A stretch of DNA of 64,000 nt, from the NCBI GenBank assembly GCA_005656395.1, contig SRSI01000062.1, positions 124,001-188,000 on the forward strand, written 5' to 3'. The notes under the pieces were generated by a model, which ran no database searches, was not told the DNA's origin, and was given only the letters and a program-made list of their open reading frames with translations. Shown here piece by piece: positions 33,601 to 48,300 of the stretch (positions within the stretch are counted from its first letter, which is position 1; every line of letters begins with the position of its first letter). The position numbers were made by a program, and so were the translations under genes. This DNA is from Strongyloides papillosus. Lineage: Eukaryota > Nematoda > Chromadorea > Rhabditida > Strongyloididae.

Positions 33601-36600
33601 AATATTTATTGGTATCATGTATTATTACAACAAAAATCACTTCAATCATAATAATAATGTTGGTAATATAAAATTTTTGAAGTATGAGAAGTCATAAATC
33701 TATTTTATGCCTACAATATTACAAATCTTTGGTTTTATTAAAATATTATTAGAGGGTTGTTAATTTTTAGAATATATTGCAATGATAAAAATATAAAACT
33801 ATAAATGGTAATAAAAATTGTAAATATAAAATACTATATTTTATTTTAAGGAAGTTTTTGACCGCCATTTAGTAACCATCAATTAACCTTTTATACAACT
33901 TATTCTATAAAATTTATTAGTTTTGGGTAACAAGTATTTAACAAAAATTGTACAAACTATATTAATATATAAATGTTTAGAATAAATCTTTTTGAAGAAA
34001 ATAATGTACCATTTAACATTATATATAAAAATATTTTCCTCCACCTATAATCATAATAATAATAATAAAAAGTTTACAATTCACAGAAGTATAATAGGAT
34101 TAAAATATATATATAATACAAGTTAAGGATTATAGATATTAATGAAAAATAAGGATATTTTTTGTGAATTACCAAGTTATATAACGATTATTGTAAGAAA
34201 ATATGATATTTATTAATACTTCTGGTTTGGTAAGGTATTTAAAAAAATGAAACAACTTATTATCAAGATTAAAATTTTTAAGAGTTCATTTTTTATGCTG
34301 ATAAAAAGCCTGTTTTGATGTATAGAAATGGTCTATATAGTATCACTAATTAAAGAAAACCCTGATTATTATCATTTTCGTGGAAATACAATTTAATAAT
34401 AGAAGTAGTCGTAAAATGGAATTATATTATTTATTGAAATAGTACAATTGTCTATAAGCTTATTGATAAGTGATATATAGAAGACTGATCAAGTGTTCCT
34501 TTTTATTACTACAAGAACCATGCTTGTTAATCACTATATTTTATAGGTAGTGGTAAAAGATAAAAGAATATGACAGATGACTGGTGAAGAAGAACGATTT
34601 GAAGAATGATTAGAATGTTTGTACAAATATATGCATATAATATTTATATAAATACGGTATTTGTTGAGGAAAATATTTTGTTATGATGAATATATATATG
34701 GAAAAAGAAAAATAAATATTTTGATTAGTAGTTAACTATAAAAGTTACAAAGATGAGAAAGTGGCCGAAATATGTTTGCTGAACACCATTTCAAGCATTA
34801 TATTTTCTCCTCCAACTATCAAAGATCTTTTTAATTATTGTTCCTCTCTATCATTTCCCTTAAATAGTCTTTTGATAGTGAGGTTAATTTTTACAACAAG
34901 TAGCTGATAAAGATTAATGAGGAATATTAAGTACTTCTTGGTGCTAGAAACTATTGTTTTGGTGGTAGGGTAAAAGGCTTTTTATGTGACAGTTTTACGA
35001 AATACATTTTTAATGTACCATTAATAGTTATAATAATAGCTATTTAAGATAAATGATTATTTGAACTATTCTCATCATAAGACATCAAAAATTTTATCCT
35101 TTTTTTGAAGAAGAAGAGGAAAATAGAGTTTTTGAATAAATAGAAAATAAAACTTTACAATAGAAATAATAATATTTTTTAGAAAATAGAAGTTTATTTA
35201 TAATTTAAAGAGAAATCGTTTTATAAAAGTATCTTCAAATAATCTTATAAATACTTTGTATTTTCAATATAGCATGACTGTGAATGATAAAAGATGAAAA
35301 TGATGAAAGAAGTATTATTTAAGCATTCTATTGGTCATTATTAATGATGCATTTACAAAAGACTCTTACCATTTAGTAAAAAATCTGTAAATGATACCAT
35401 TTAACATAGACCATTTGTAAAAATAATTAATTAACGTCTTTAAAATTGATATTTTAAATGATCACAAATCATTGTGCATAAAAATTTTTAACATTTAATT
35501 GAGAAAGATATAAAAATTAAATGAAAAAGACATTTTTCGTTTTTTTATGATCAAACGTACCTCTGATGAAATTTTATTATCACCATCAAACTTATTATAC
35601 TCTTTAGCAGGAGTTGTAGGTAATGATTTTTCTGGAGAAACAATTTGAACTGGTTTCTTTAATTCACGCTCACTATATTTAAGTAAGGCATCTCTCCTAG
35701 CGACACCCATTCTTCTTATATCGTCTATTCTTTCAGCAACCTAGAAATAATTAATGTTATCATTGTGTTATTTTAATTTTAAAAAAAAAAACTTAAAAAA
35801 AAGATATATATATTTAAATTCCCTTTAATCAAGATTGATTTGATTAATGAGATTGTACTTCTAGAAAATATGGTGAAAAAAAATTAGTCAGTGTCCTTGA
35901 CAAGTGAAAATAAAAACATATTCTTTCTGCATTAAAACTATTCATTACCCCTATAACTTTTTTTTCTATTTTACTCTTATTAACTTTATCTTATTAATAT
36001 ATATTTGTCCTTTATACGTATAAAACTTTCTTACTTATCCTGTTTTTTAATATATAGGAGGTTAAATGTACCCTCTAAGATGAGAAAAACTATTATATTC
36101 CATTCTTTTTTTAAATACCTCCTTTATTCTTATAATATTATCCTTAATACAATAAACAGCACAAAGAGGGAAAACAGATGAATAAAAAGTAGATAGGATA
36201 AAAAATCTTTACTTCATCATCAATAGAATTTATCTAAAAATTATACATTGCTCACAATTTTTTTATCAAATAAATGAGTATATATAAAAATTGAAAACTA
36301 AATAGTGGAAAAAAAAATTCTTAATCTTCGCATTTTACAAACACAAATTATATATCTCATTCTTGTTATAATCAAAAATATACTCAAATAAGATATTTAC
36401 ACATATTTATAAAGATAAATCTTTAAAATAAAAGTAAATATTTAAGTGTTCAAAATATTAAAAAGATAAACATAATATAATAATTTATCACCAATAAAAA
36501 TATGAATCTTACCTGAGCTAGAAGTGTACTCGTTTCAGTGGTTGTCAATAGTATTAAACTATTCATTGTCTGTTTAGCGTTAAAAGGTTCTAACTGCAAT

Positions 36601-39600
36601 TTGGATCCTTCCATCAAAAATTCATCCATTTTTGAAATGGTACTTGCTATAGTTGTTGGATTAATATCTATTGGTATATTTGATAGAAGTTGAACTCCTG
36701 CCTTACACCATTTATTGGCCTAAAAGTTAATAATATTATATAGATATAGGTTATTTTTATTGTAAAAAAAGATTTAAAGTGATTAGTATAGTTTAAGTAA
36801 ATATAATGAATGGGAGAACTAATTACTATTGTTACAATAAGTAAACTTTTGTAAAAAGAAACAGATTTGTTTTTGAGCTCATCCAAAGATTATTAGGTTT
36901 TTTTAAATTTAAAGTGTTAAATGTTACCAATGGGTCAAGTATTTTATTAAGCACTTTTTATATATGGTAATGTATAAGAAATGTGTCAGATGGTTGACAA
37001 AAAGAACTCTAAAGATGAATAAACGTGCCATATTATTATAATGTTACTTTCTAGAAGCGGCTTTGACAAAAAGACAAAACAAAACATTTGTTTCTTCTTA
37101 AAATGTCTCACACTTCATTTTAAATAATATTGCATTTTTTTTACTACAGTTGAGGGAGGAAAAAGAGGAATAAAGATTATAACTACCCAGATGGAGAATT
37201 TAATATATCAATAATTAAACAATATTGACCAAATGTTAATTTATATAGAATATTATCACCTATTCGTGTCCTCAAAATATAAATGTATGGTAAATACTAT
37301 TTTTAAGTGACATAAAACAATTACATAATTCAATCATCTGGATTATATTTATAATAAATTACCTAAAAATAATTTATATAAAATTTTTAATACATTAATA
37401 TATATTTCATAAGTTGATTAAGTAACCTATACCTTATGTTAAAAAAATATTATTAATAAAAGTGTCAATTTTATGATATATATCCTTCAAAATATGTCAA
37501 ATAATATTAATAATAAAAATAAACTTTAATGTAAATTCTAAAAAATAAAGTATTTCCATAGTAATTTATTGTAAAATTTAGATATTATATTATGATAATA
37601 AATGGATATTTTATCAAAGTTATAGCAAGTGAATAAATAGTAATAAAAATGTTTATACACATGATTGTTAATAAAAGATAATATACAAGCTATTATATTT
37701 ATATAGCGGAATTCTTTATAGATAATAAAGCAAATTGTAAAATCAAGTGATAATAAATTCATCGTAAAAGATGGGAAAAGGTTAAAATCCAATGATTTAG
37801 AATCTTTTTATTAGCTTTTCAATGAAGAAATATTAAATTTAAATTGGAGTACTTAAAATGACACTATAAAAACTTATTAAATTACTATACTTTTTTCAAC
37901 ACTATAATAAAAACACCAAAATTTATAAATAAATTGAATAAAAATGCTATAAAAATATATCCAATAGATGGTCTTTTTTTGCTTTTATAATTGAGTATAT
38001 ATAAATAAATAATAAAAAAGAATGAAAAACATTTTTGTTAAAGCATTACAGTTGACACTTTACTGTACAAAGAGATTTAAAAGATTAGATATGTCAAATT
38101 TATAAATGAAAATAGTTTAGTTACAATGAAATAAATATAGCTGTAAAAATATCAAAAAATTTTATGTTAAAAATAATAAAGTTATATAATATATAGAAAT
38201 GTTATCTACTAATTAATAAATCAAATAAAATAGATTTTTTAGAACAAGCGTTAATTCAAATTAAAGTTATAACATTGAAATTGTAATTCAAGGTGTCATG
38301 GTAAATTATAAGATTTTCTGAGACGATTGATATTATCTTGTTTTTAATGCGTTAAATGAAAAAAGTTTGTGTCATATTAAGTATATAAAAAATATAAATA
38401 ACTAAATTAGAATAATTATAAAGTTTGTTTGCAAAGTTTCAATGACAGACAACTTTTTAGTATCATTTTTTTTATAAACAATGATTGGTAAACAATATTT
38501 TTCATTTAAATATGTAATGCTATTATAAACAAAAAAAAAGATCAAAACGTTTTGTTTATAAATAGAATAGATGTTTTAAAAATTAGTAAGATTTTATGTA
38601 TAAACTGACCTCTGCTATTTGACGATGCATAGTCATGCTTAACTGTAAAACCTCTGCTCTCCTATTTAATGCTGATTGTAATGCTTCCGCCATCCTTGTT
38701 AATTCATCACACTTTGGCAATAAACTTCCACTTAATTGATTGTCCTGAGAATGGTTATTTATTAATTCGTCGCCTTCCTTTCTTAAAACTTGTGCTATCT
38801 CAACATCCTCCTAAAGGAAATTAATGATAATATAGTGGTTATTTTTAGATAATAAAAACAAACCTTTGCCATTTGAACATATTCTTTATGTTCATCAGCT
38901 AGTACTTCTGCTCTCTCCACAGAATCACCAACTTCACGATGTTCCTCGAGATAAATCATGTGTTTAGCAAAGTTTGATTGCAACTACAATAAACCATTAT
39001 TATTAAATATAAAAGTAGTCATGTAACAAATTATATTATGAAAAGACATAACTTAATAAAAATAAATAAAAACCTATTTAGCTTTTTTTAACGCATCAAA
39101 ACTTATATACTAATTGATTATATGTTCTTTCTTATAGTTTAACACACTTTATAAACACACTTGCTAATTCTTTATGCATAAACTAAACATTTTCAATAAT
39201 TTTTATCGTAAAGAAAAACTAATAGACATCATTTATCATAAAAAAATTTTTATCACTAAATATTAAGAATACATATATAACATAATTGATGATCTTTTAT
39301 TTAACTAATGTAAAAAAAAGATGTGAAGAAGTGCTTAAAAATTAAAAATAAAAGAATTCATTTAACTATGCTTACAATGAGATAATGAAAAAAGAATTTT
39401 ATGGAAAAATGAGAATCATTTATATTTTAACAAAAGATTAAGGTATGAATTGGGGATGCAAAAAATTTAATTAAATATTCTTCTGAAAAATTCTATACAA
39501 TCATTTTGTCTTTTTATACTTTTTAAACATATTTTATTTCATTCATTGATAGTTCTTTTATAGTGACAATATCTATTGTAAATTTATATATATCTTCTAT

Positions 39601-42600
39601 TTAAGGTCATAAATGATTTTATTAAAAATTTTTATTCTTTTTATTTTTTTCTGTTAAGTGATACATATAGAAGAGGTAGGAATAGTGATTTGATCTATTT
39701 CTTAATATTATCAATTGTTAATCAAGCATATTTTGAAATATAATTAACTTATAAAAAATGATCCTTGATTATTTTCTTATACTTAATTATAGGAAAAAAT
39801 ATTTTAATGAATAGTAGATTTTCAAGAATGTATAATTTTTTACATATATTAAAGAAAAAAGATATAATTATCTATTAATAATAACAAAATGATCAGATAG
39901 ACGAAATTGATACCTAAACATTTAACAGACATAAATTAATTTTTTTAAAACAAGGAGGTATATATTAGAAATAATATCTTAATAACACAAATATCTTCTT
40001 TCTTATAACAATAAACATAAAACTTAAATAATTTATTTCAAAAGACAAGATTATATATATAAAATATATTTCTTGAATGGTGGTTTTTATATATTGTGTA
40101 TAAAATAGAGTTGTAATGGTGTTTTGGACAAGAATAAAAGAAAGAAATAATTATATAATTAATTTTCGCATAGTATCTAACTGTTTCAAGATCTAATATT
40201 TTCAGAATATTAATAAAAAAATGTAAATGAAAAGATTACGAAACTTATATATAACTTATATTCTTTTGTTATAGTTAGAAGATTATCTTTTTAGTCAATA
40301 TTTAAATGTTAAAAAATATCTTTCACCTATTATAAATATATTTTAATACTCACCTTTCGAAATCTTTCTTCAAACTTTCTTTGTTGAAGACAATTTGTAA
40401 GGCGTTGTCTGTGTTTCTCCCAAAATGTATCAAAACTTCGTTCTGTTTCTTCTAATTGCACTAACATCCTTTCAACAGCTGTCACATTGTGATATCGTGT
40501 AGGTGATAACTCATCAGCATGAGGCTTCTCTTCAGCCTGCCTTATATGACGCAACAATGACATACCTTTTCTTATTGCAATACGAAAATCTTCCTGCAAA
40601 ATATTGTTAAAAAATAAAAATTTTATTACACTTACTTTTATTGCATCTCTATCACCACTTTGAATCTGTAAAATTCGTTCTGTTGTATCGACATCGTTGG
40701 GAAGTTCAGTTTCCCGCAGACATTTGGCAAAGTTTGATAATGATTCAGCTATCACAGAGGCAGAAGATTTCATTCTTTCAATGTCCTTAAAGAATAATAT
40801 ATAAATTTATTATCAACATTTTTAAAATAAAAAATTCTATAATATTTTATTTATTAATTTATCTATATTATAAATCAAAGATAATTTGACAACCTTATAA
40901 TAGATAATTTTTTATTTCACTTTTAATTATTTATTATCATAAATATATATTTACGTATTTAACGATCTCATGATATATAATGAGGAAAAAACTTTTCATA
41001 ATCTTCTAGAAAAGTATCTTAAATGTCAATCAAAAAAGATGATATAAAAAGAAAAGTCTAGTTACATTAAAGTATGATAAAAGTATTTTTGTCTAGTTAC
41101 CTGAAAAATAAGTCAATATATAAATAATAGTCACACTATTGCAATTAAGTATGTAATTTTGATTCATTTAAAAATTTTAATAAAATAAATATATACTTTT
41201 CCTCCTTATTATTTATAAAATTATTAAAATTTAAAGTAAACTAACCATTCTATGATCAATCCACTCTTTGTGGTTATATTTTAATTCTCCACCAACATCC
41301 ATCGTTAATCTTTCTGGACCAATATATTCACCCAATTCTGTGACACTTTGACATATAACGACTTTGTATTTTGTGGAATCAAAAAAATTTCTATACCCAA
41401 CTTCAAGAGCACGTTGAAAGACACCTTCAGGTTTCAAAAGAAATATTAAACGTATTGGTTCAGGAAAATAATTCTATAAAAAAAACATTAAAAATAAAAA
41501 TATTATTAATTTTGTTAAACATATATTTATCATTGTATATTTGATATATGGAAAATAAAATAGTGTAAAAGTATTGTTTTAAAATAAATTAGATATAAGG
41601 GGAAACACTTAAATATTTGTTTACATTTTTAACAATATACGCTTATTCAAAAATTAGATATCCTTTCTTAGTTACTCGTCAATGTGATAAGATAATTGTT
41701 ATCTGGTGGTTTGAGGGTGTGATATATATATAAGGAGAAAGTAATTAAAAAGTGATATTTGAGGAAAAGTATTATATTGTTCTTCAGTTATTTCACATAA
41801 AAATAATATACATCTATTTAGAAAATAAAGTTGATGATGTTGTGAATGAAATACTAATGGAGAAAATATAACTACAAATAAAGACTTTTTTTTCTTCTAT
41901 TGTATTTAAAGTCATACATATTATTAGAAAGAAAGTAATCAAATAGAAGAATAGTTTTTTTTCAATACTATTCAGTGACCAGTATCATTGACGAAGGGAA
42001 TTGGTAACTCAAAAGAAACAGTTATTTATTTTTTGTAATGATATGTAGTATATACTCAATATGTTTGTATCAGAAAAATTATAGTTTTGAAATAAAGTAG
42101 TTGTTTGATGTAAATTATCCTCAAAATAACACCTTAAAAATTATATTTAAAAGTAAACAAATTCGTTTGTTATGTATAATTTTTTCAAACAAATTGTTAG
42201 TTATTTTAAATATTATATAATTTCCTCTAAATATAATAAATTAGATTTCACATACTATAATTTATAGGTAAAATTTTTAATGTTAAAAATAAAGAAATAT
42301 ATTTACTTATAAATCCCACATATAACAGTATCAAAAGAATTGTATTTAAAAAATTTAATTTAGTGATTAACTAGTGAAATTAGAAAGAAAATCAGAACTT
42401 AATCTAATTTTATCATTTAACAATCTGATTAATTAATTGTAGTTAATGAAATATAATCTCTTCATAGAACATATGTCTGTATATGAAGAATATAAAAACT
42501 TACCATTAAATAAGAAAATAAAATTCTCAATGAAGACCATTTATCATTTCTTCTATCTATTATTAGAACAAACCCTTTTTGTGTATCCTCAACTAATGGC

Positions 42601-44310
42601 ACTTGAAATAAGTATGTGATTAATAAATGATATTGTTCGAATGTTATTTGACTTCTGGCATCAGGAAATGTTAGTATTGGATGGCCTTCTCTGGTTGATG
42701 CTCCGGAGATAAATGCATAGTTTGTATTTAAAATCTCTCCGACCTCTGATACTTGAACTTTTTGCCTTCCAACAGTCATTTGAGCTCCTAAAATATAGAA
42801 AAGAGTTAATTTTATGTTATAAAAGTTAAAAACAAAAACAATTTTTCTGATGTATTGTACGATAAACTTTAAGGAAAAAAGTTATTTTAAATATATATAT
42901 ATAACATTTAAGAGATTATATCATATCAGAGAGCTTCAATAAAAAGTTAAAAAAACTGGTTTAATATAAACAAAAATAATATATCCTCTATAAGAGTTAG
43001 TTTAAGGGTTAAAAATATTGTAAGAAAATAATACAATAGATAATATTTACTTTATTTTTACATTTAAATAATGATATTTTTTATAGTTAAAATAAAAAAT
43101 GATGGATAGAGATAATGGAATCTAATGGTGTATTGATTATTATATCGCCCTTTTCCATTTATTTACAGTTATCAGAAACACCTGGTTTTGGTATAGCTTA
43201 ATATAGGCAAATAAAAGGTCCTATAATTTACCTTTTCAGTGGTAATATAAAAAGGTGACCTTATACATTTCTTTTATAATAACAGTTTTAAAGTCTCATT
43301 ATGCTGTTGTTAGGATACATGAAAGTTCAAAATGTAATATGACATGGACAATGTGGTAAATTAAGTTCAATAATAACAATGTTAACCTCATCATCAAATA
43401 AAATATATATGATAAATCAAATAAAATGAATACATATTTTGATTGATATAGGCGGCAATAATTATTATCAACAATAACTAAAATCTAGATGTTATGTTTG
43501 AATTCAATTGTTTAGAAAATTGAATAATATGATAATATAAATTATAAGGGCAGAAAAAAGATATATTTATAAACATACCCCAATCATTAGAATTATTCTC
43601 ATCTTCTGGAGTTAATGATTCGGCTAACAACCATCCAGTTCCATAATAAGATGAGGTTAATAATGAATTTTTATTCCTACTATCAGGTGACATATAAAAG
43701 CTTTTGTCGTTAGCAGTACTTTTGTAACCAGAATCATCTAGAAATGAAGCTTGTCCTAAGGTATTTTTAAAGATTGTTAGATCGAATGACAAGTCATAAT
43801 TATTAAGGCCTCCTTTCTTAACACTACTTTTTTCATTTTTTGTTGGTCCATTGTAACAACTATAATGATAAGAATGTTTGTTTAATAATAATCGAGAGAA
43901 ATTTATTTTTTTGTTATAAAAGATATTAATTCAATTATAAAACATACTCAAGATCAATTTTCGATGGTCTTATATGTTTTTGTTGAATATACTCTCTTGG
44001 TGTGTGATAAGAAGTTTTGCAATGTTCATCAGAATCTTCTATACTTTTTGTTATTGATGTTGGTAATTGAAATATTGAGGTATCATTTTCTCTACAATAT
44101 CCTGTACAATCGTCTTCAATTTGTGTTTGATAATAAGATGATGTCATTCGTCCTGAGGAACCAATAAAATTCTTAAAAATTATTTTGTAATATATTGAAA
44201 CAATATTTAAAAATTACCTGAAAACATTGATTTTTAGCTACAAAAAAAGGATTCTCCATTCTTTTTCTATCATTTTCGTTATTCCCATGTGAATTATCTC
44301 TTGGATGCAT
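27630..44310 (-). CDS. cgef-1: Dbl/MCF2L-type RhoGEF: SEC14, spectrin-like repeats, DH-PH
   Basis: Thirteen exons can be joined with consistent phase: 44310-44218, 44171-43948, 43859-43579, 42787-42504, 41473-41246, 40785-40636, 40593-40354, 38983-38864, 38810-38610, 36719-36513, 35740-35561, 29176-29042 and 28988-27630, giving 1233 aa. A disordered N-terminus (1-200) is followed by a CRAL-TRIO/SEC14 domain (about 210-370; FISGASTREGHPILTFPD, LIIDRRNDKWSSL, SVTELGEYI), spectrin-like helical repeats (371-735), the DH domain (about 770-950; LNELMTTEQSYVREL and YLLKPIQRITKYQLLLKEL) and a PH domain (about 965-1075), then a Ser/Asn-rich tail. This is the architecture of MCF2/MCF2L/Dbs; C. elegans cgef-1 is my best guess for the ortholog, and that name is an inference. 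It should catalyse GDP-GTP exchange on Rho-family GTPases (CDC-42/RHO-1) at membranes. Introns are long in the 5' half, up to 6.4 kb. A shorter isoform is listed separately. Confidence 0.9.
29177..30242 (-). other. RhoGEF intron
   Basis: About 1.07 kb between the alternative first exon and the exon that opens the DH domain. AT-rich, with no other exon or gene that I can support. Confidence 0.5.
30243..30995 (-). CDS. cgef-1: alternative first exon of the RhoGEF (short isoform)
   Basis: ATG 30995 opens a 251-codon exon ending ATG|GTATGT at 30243, phase 0, which fits the acceptor at 29176. Joined to 29176-29042 and 28988-27630 it gives a 748-aa protein with the DH-PH module but without the SEC14 and spectrin-like regions. 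The encoded N-terminus is Ser/Thr/Pro-rich (a SSSISPSPITSSSSP run near residue 95) with basic patches (RLRNTTTKPGERKESRARR) and an acidic end. I see no acceptor immediately upstream of the ATG, only a long TA run, so this looks like a start exon with its own promoter rather than a cassette exon. Confidence 0.7.
30996..35560 (-). promoter_or_regulatory. 4.6-kb intergenic-like segment with probable internal RhoGEF promoter
   Basis: This lies inside the long isoform's intron, upstream of the short isoform's start. The 180 nt before the start contain a TA-rich run (30996-31012), a TATATATATAAATA-like tract (near 31130-31145) and two GATA cores on the minus strand (GGGATAAGA and CTGATAGG, near 31147-31170), a plausible compact promoter. 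Beyond that I see only AT-rich sequence with an ATT microsatellite near 31419-31435 and no gene. Confidence 0.4.
35741..43578 (-). other. long introns of the RhoGEF 5' half
   Basis: The larger introns here are 35741-36512, 36720-38609, 38984-40353, 40786-41245, 41474-42503 and 42788-43578. They are AT-rich, and I find no nested gene, RNA or mobile element with terminal repeats. They are unusual mainly for length, because most introns in this window are about 40-58 nt. Confidence 0.5.
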
Positions 44311-45274
44311 TCCTTTTATAGGAATATATAATAAATCTCGTAGAGCCAATATTTTGATCTGTTTTGAATTACTTCCTCAATAAAAAATTTAGTAGTCTAT
44401 ATTTTAAATAATAATAAAAATAACAAATAATTAAATATTCAATCTGAAAAAGATATAACATTAACTATTAACGAAATGTAAATGGAATTCAATATATTTT
44501 TACATACATATTGCCATATTTTATCATATAATTATAAAAAAGTTGTGCATTAGAAATGAATATATAAAGATAACTTATTTTCATTTCACACTCACAAAAA
44601 ATAATTTTTTAATAACTGATTCTTTGTTTACCACTATTATGGGTGAGAATTAAATTTCTATACAATGTAGAGAAAGAAACTACAATTTTTCTTTTTGAAA
44701 TTATTATGAGTTTTCTCTATCATTATTTTTTGTTACTAAAAAAATTCGTAACGGTATATAAACCAATAAGAGAAAAAGAAAAATATTTTTTGTAAATGTT
44801 TAGTTTTAATTAGTTTATCATTTAAAAATCTTTTGAAAAATATAAACGAAACTAATGAATATTTATTAGAATGGCATTCTAAATAAAGTATATATTGATT
44901 AAAAAGTAGTTAAATTTTATTTTATGCTTGTTGATAAATAATTAAGCTGCTTTTAAAGTTACAAAGAGATATAAAAGATTGTTGTTAGTGAAATTATATG
45001 ACATATATGGAGGATTAGAAAATTATTTTACTACTTCTTCAACAAATTTATTAAGATAATATAAATATATTTATTGGAAGTAGAAACTGAAGAACGTTAA
45101 TTGTAAAAGAGATGATTATTATGTTATCTGATGATTGCGTGTAAAATTTATTTACTTCAATTCATGCAGACTTTAAATTTCTAATTTGATTAATCGCTAA
45201 GTATAGCAAAAAGTGCTATTATGATTGATAGTGGTTGTGGAAGTAATAATTCTAATGATTGATGGTGAGAATAC
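44311..45274. other. intergenic region upstream of the RhoGEF long form
   Basis: About 960 nt between the RhoGEF start and the tRNA gene. Presumed promoter of the long isoform; nothing specific seen. Confidence 0.4.
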
Positions 45275-45279
45275 AAAAA
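45275..45279 (-). terminator. RNA polymerase III terminator of tRNA-Ala
   Basis: A run of five T on the minus strand, 6 nt after the discriminator base of the tRNA, as expected for Pol III termination. Confidence 0.75.
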
Positions 45280-45285
45280 GGGATT

Positions 45286-45357
45286 TGGAGATATGGGGAA
45301 TCGAACCCCAGCCCTCTCCCATGCTAAGGGAGCGCTCTACCCCTGAGCTATATCCCC
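45286..45357 (-). tRNA. tRNA-Ala(AGC)
   Basis: The minus strand folds into a full cloverleaf: acceptor stem GGGGATA/TATCTCC with discriminator A, D arm GCTC...GAGC, anticodon stem CTCCC/GGGAG around loop TTAGCAT (anticodon AGC) and T arm TGGGG-TTCGATT-CCCCA. The third acceptor pair is G-U, the G3:U70 identity element of alanine tRNA. Internal promoter boxes A (TAGCTCAGGGG) and B (GGTTCGATTCC) are intact, and there is no intron. It is 72 nt as encoded, without CCA. Confidence 0.97.
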
Positions 45358-48300
45358 GGGCACTCGGACGAAATTTTTTTTGAAGCTATTCTACAAATAT
45401 CGTATTTTATTAATACTAAATATATTTTAATTAGTTTTTTTAAAAAAAGGAAATAAAATTAACCTTAAAAGATTTCGAAAATATTAATTAATATTCAATA
45501 AAGATTATTTATCACTATTTTCATTCATTTGATGAATAAATTATATAAAAATTTAATAAAATGAAATTTAAAAGTATAATTTTTCATAATAAAATTATTT
45601 ATAAAAGGTTAAAGAATATTTTATTTTATAAATAATTTATGCTTCATAAATTCTTAAGAATCCTTATTAGATGAAAAGAAAACAAAAATAAGGTTGCTAT
45701 TATTAATGGTCGTTGTAAATAGATTATTTCGACCATTTCAAAAAGTTTTAAGAAAGAGTTAAAATTTTAAAGGAGATTTAAAATGCATTAAATTGTTATG
45801 TGGTAAAAATAAGAAGACGGATTAAATTTTTAAAAAGATCATGTTATGGATACATAGTAAAAAATTAATTATTTTGGCAGGAAAAAATATCGTTAATAAA
45901 CAATTAATTGTCGAAAGAGCTTTATTAAGAAATAAATTTTTTATTTGATTATCAAAAGAAAATTAAAAAAAAATGCATTGGGTTGTAAAAACAGTAAAAT
46001 TCTAATGAATTAAAACACTTGGCTATTTATCAATGTAAATATATGATGAAACAAATGAAAAACAACTTTTATTATTAATAGTTAAAGTTCAGAGATGGCA
46101 TTTTTTGAAAAAAAGTTACTTTTAGTATTTAAAAATAATATAAAAATATATTTTATTTTTGAAACAAATATGTGGAATATATATTATTTGTATATGTATA
46201 TATTTATATCTATTTCTTCTTTTTTACTAAAGAGACATTTTGTGACTTTAATTATATAATGGGTGATTAAAGGAAAAGGAATTTGAGGCAAAGTTAGAAA
46301 ACGTTTTTGGCATATAACATATTTAATCTTTAAGCATGTAAATTTTAAGAGATAAAATGATTGAATAATAGTAAAATGAAAAGTTGATAAGAAGTATCAA
46401 AATGTAGATTAGATAATAAGTTAGATATTTCATGATGCATAAAATATAAATAATTGACATATTGTCATAATTCAAGATTTATCTAATGTTATTTGGATTT
46501 TTACTTTTCTCCAATTGTAGTGGAAAAAAACTCTTTTGGTGGAACAAACCAAAAAGAATTTTGGTAAACAATATCCAAATTTATATACAAAAAAATTTTG
46601 ACATTTAACTAGTTAAAATTGTTGTTTAAGAAAAGATGATGTTGAAATGGGGAATAAAAATTATAAAGCATAGCGGAAATAAGGAGTAAAATAGATATTT
46701 GTGATGTTTTTATAATAAATTTTTACAAAGAAATGGCATTAAAATTGGTTCTTATATTAATATTCGAGAAGAAAGACACTTCAAAAAATTAAAACATTCG
46801 AGACGAGGTAATGGAGTAACTTAAAAAGGGGTATTTAGAATTAAATTCGAAAAAATATATATTTTCTGCATGTATATATATCCTAAAGTTAATTTAACTC
46901 CCTTTTACATTTATTGAAGGAGAATGATTTTGTGAAAATAGATGTTATTCAATGAATCTAATACACAAAAGCGTCAATGCGCACTCAAGAGACAATATAC
47001 ATGTATCTGTAGATGGTTTAAATATGAGTTAGCTGAAATTATTTCCTTACAAGTAAAAAAGTGTAAACTTAGTTTTTATATGTTAAATAAGCATAAATAA
47101 ATTGATAATAGTTTAAATTGGTATAATTTTTCAAAATGACAGATATAAGAATAGAAATCTATATATGCGTTGGGATGATAACCTCCATAAGGAGACTTTT
47201 GATGAAAATGATAAGAGGAAGAGGAGATATCATTTATATTCATCATATGGTATGTTTTAATTGTGATTTAAAAATATAATTATTGAGAGGATGTCGAAAT
47301 AAGATACACTTCATTTCCCATTGACTTACTATTTTTTCCTTCACGTTTTAATAATGTAGTCAAAAATTGTAATATAAATGAAAAAAAAATTGATTAAAAA
47401 ACATAGAGTGAAGATAAATATTTAAACTATTCTTTTATTACTACAAAGCCATAAAACTCATTAAAATAATAAAAGGAAAATATACATATCTCAGGAGTTG
47501 TAAAAACATACATAGATATTAAAAATATAAAAGAAAAAGACAAAAATTGAATTTATGGTATAAAGGGCACTTCTCATGACAACTCTCATTTTTGGCAATG
47601 TCTTTTTGATAAAATATCTAGCTTTTCTTTATCTTTGTAAACTTAATAAAAATATAGACTTCATTTCTATATTATCATATATAATTGAGGTGTCCTTACA
47701 TCTAATAATTATTTATACTTAAATTTAATTCAAGATTCTGGAATCAAAAACCCATGTAAAATGATACGATAATTATGGAAATTGAATAAAGCTAATATAA
47801 ATATCAATATAATTAATTGCTATATCTCTAAATTTTAATGTTATTTGTTTTCTTCAGTGTAATAAGTGTAGATGTTTTTTAAGAGGAATATTTTGATCAG
47901 GAATAAAATGAAAAAAGGCACTTTTATAATAAATATTAATAATAAAATGTCTATTTCAAAATATTTTGATGTTTTTCATCCATCTCGTTATAAATCAAGT
48001 GGTAATTACTTCTTATCAATAAGTGATAACTAAATAACATTTTTTTGTAAACATTATGTGATTTTTTTCTTCTCATGAGAATGAATAAAAATTTAATTCA
48101 ATTTATATTATAATAGTTTTCTAAAAAATCCAAAAACTATAACAAAATATGTTTTTTAAATTTATTATTTTTTTCAACAATCTTATTTATCAAAATCATT
48201 TAAAACTTTTATTTTATTAAGAAATCATATATATTTATTATACATAACAATTTAATCTATAATTTTATCAATTCTTATAAATATATCCATTTTAAAAAAA

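Noticed and set aside
34794..34884. ACTATCAAA...TTTGATAGT inverted repeat in the long RhoGEF intron
   Set aside because: About a 10-bp stem with a 60-nt loop is expected by chance in this composition; no flanking duplication.
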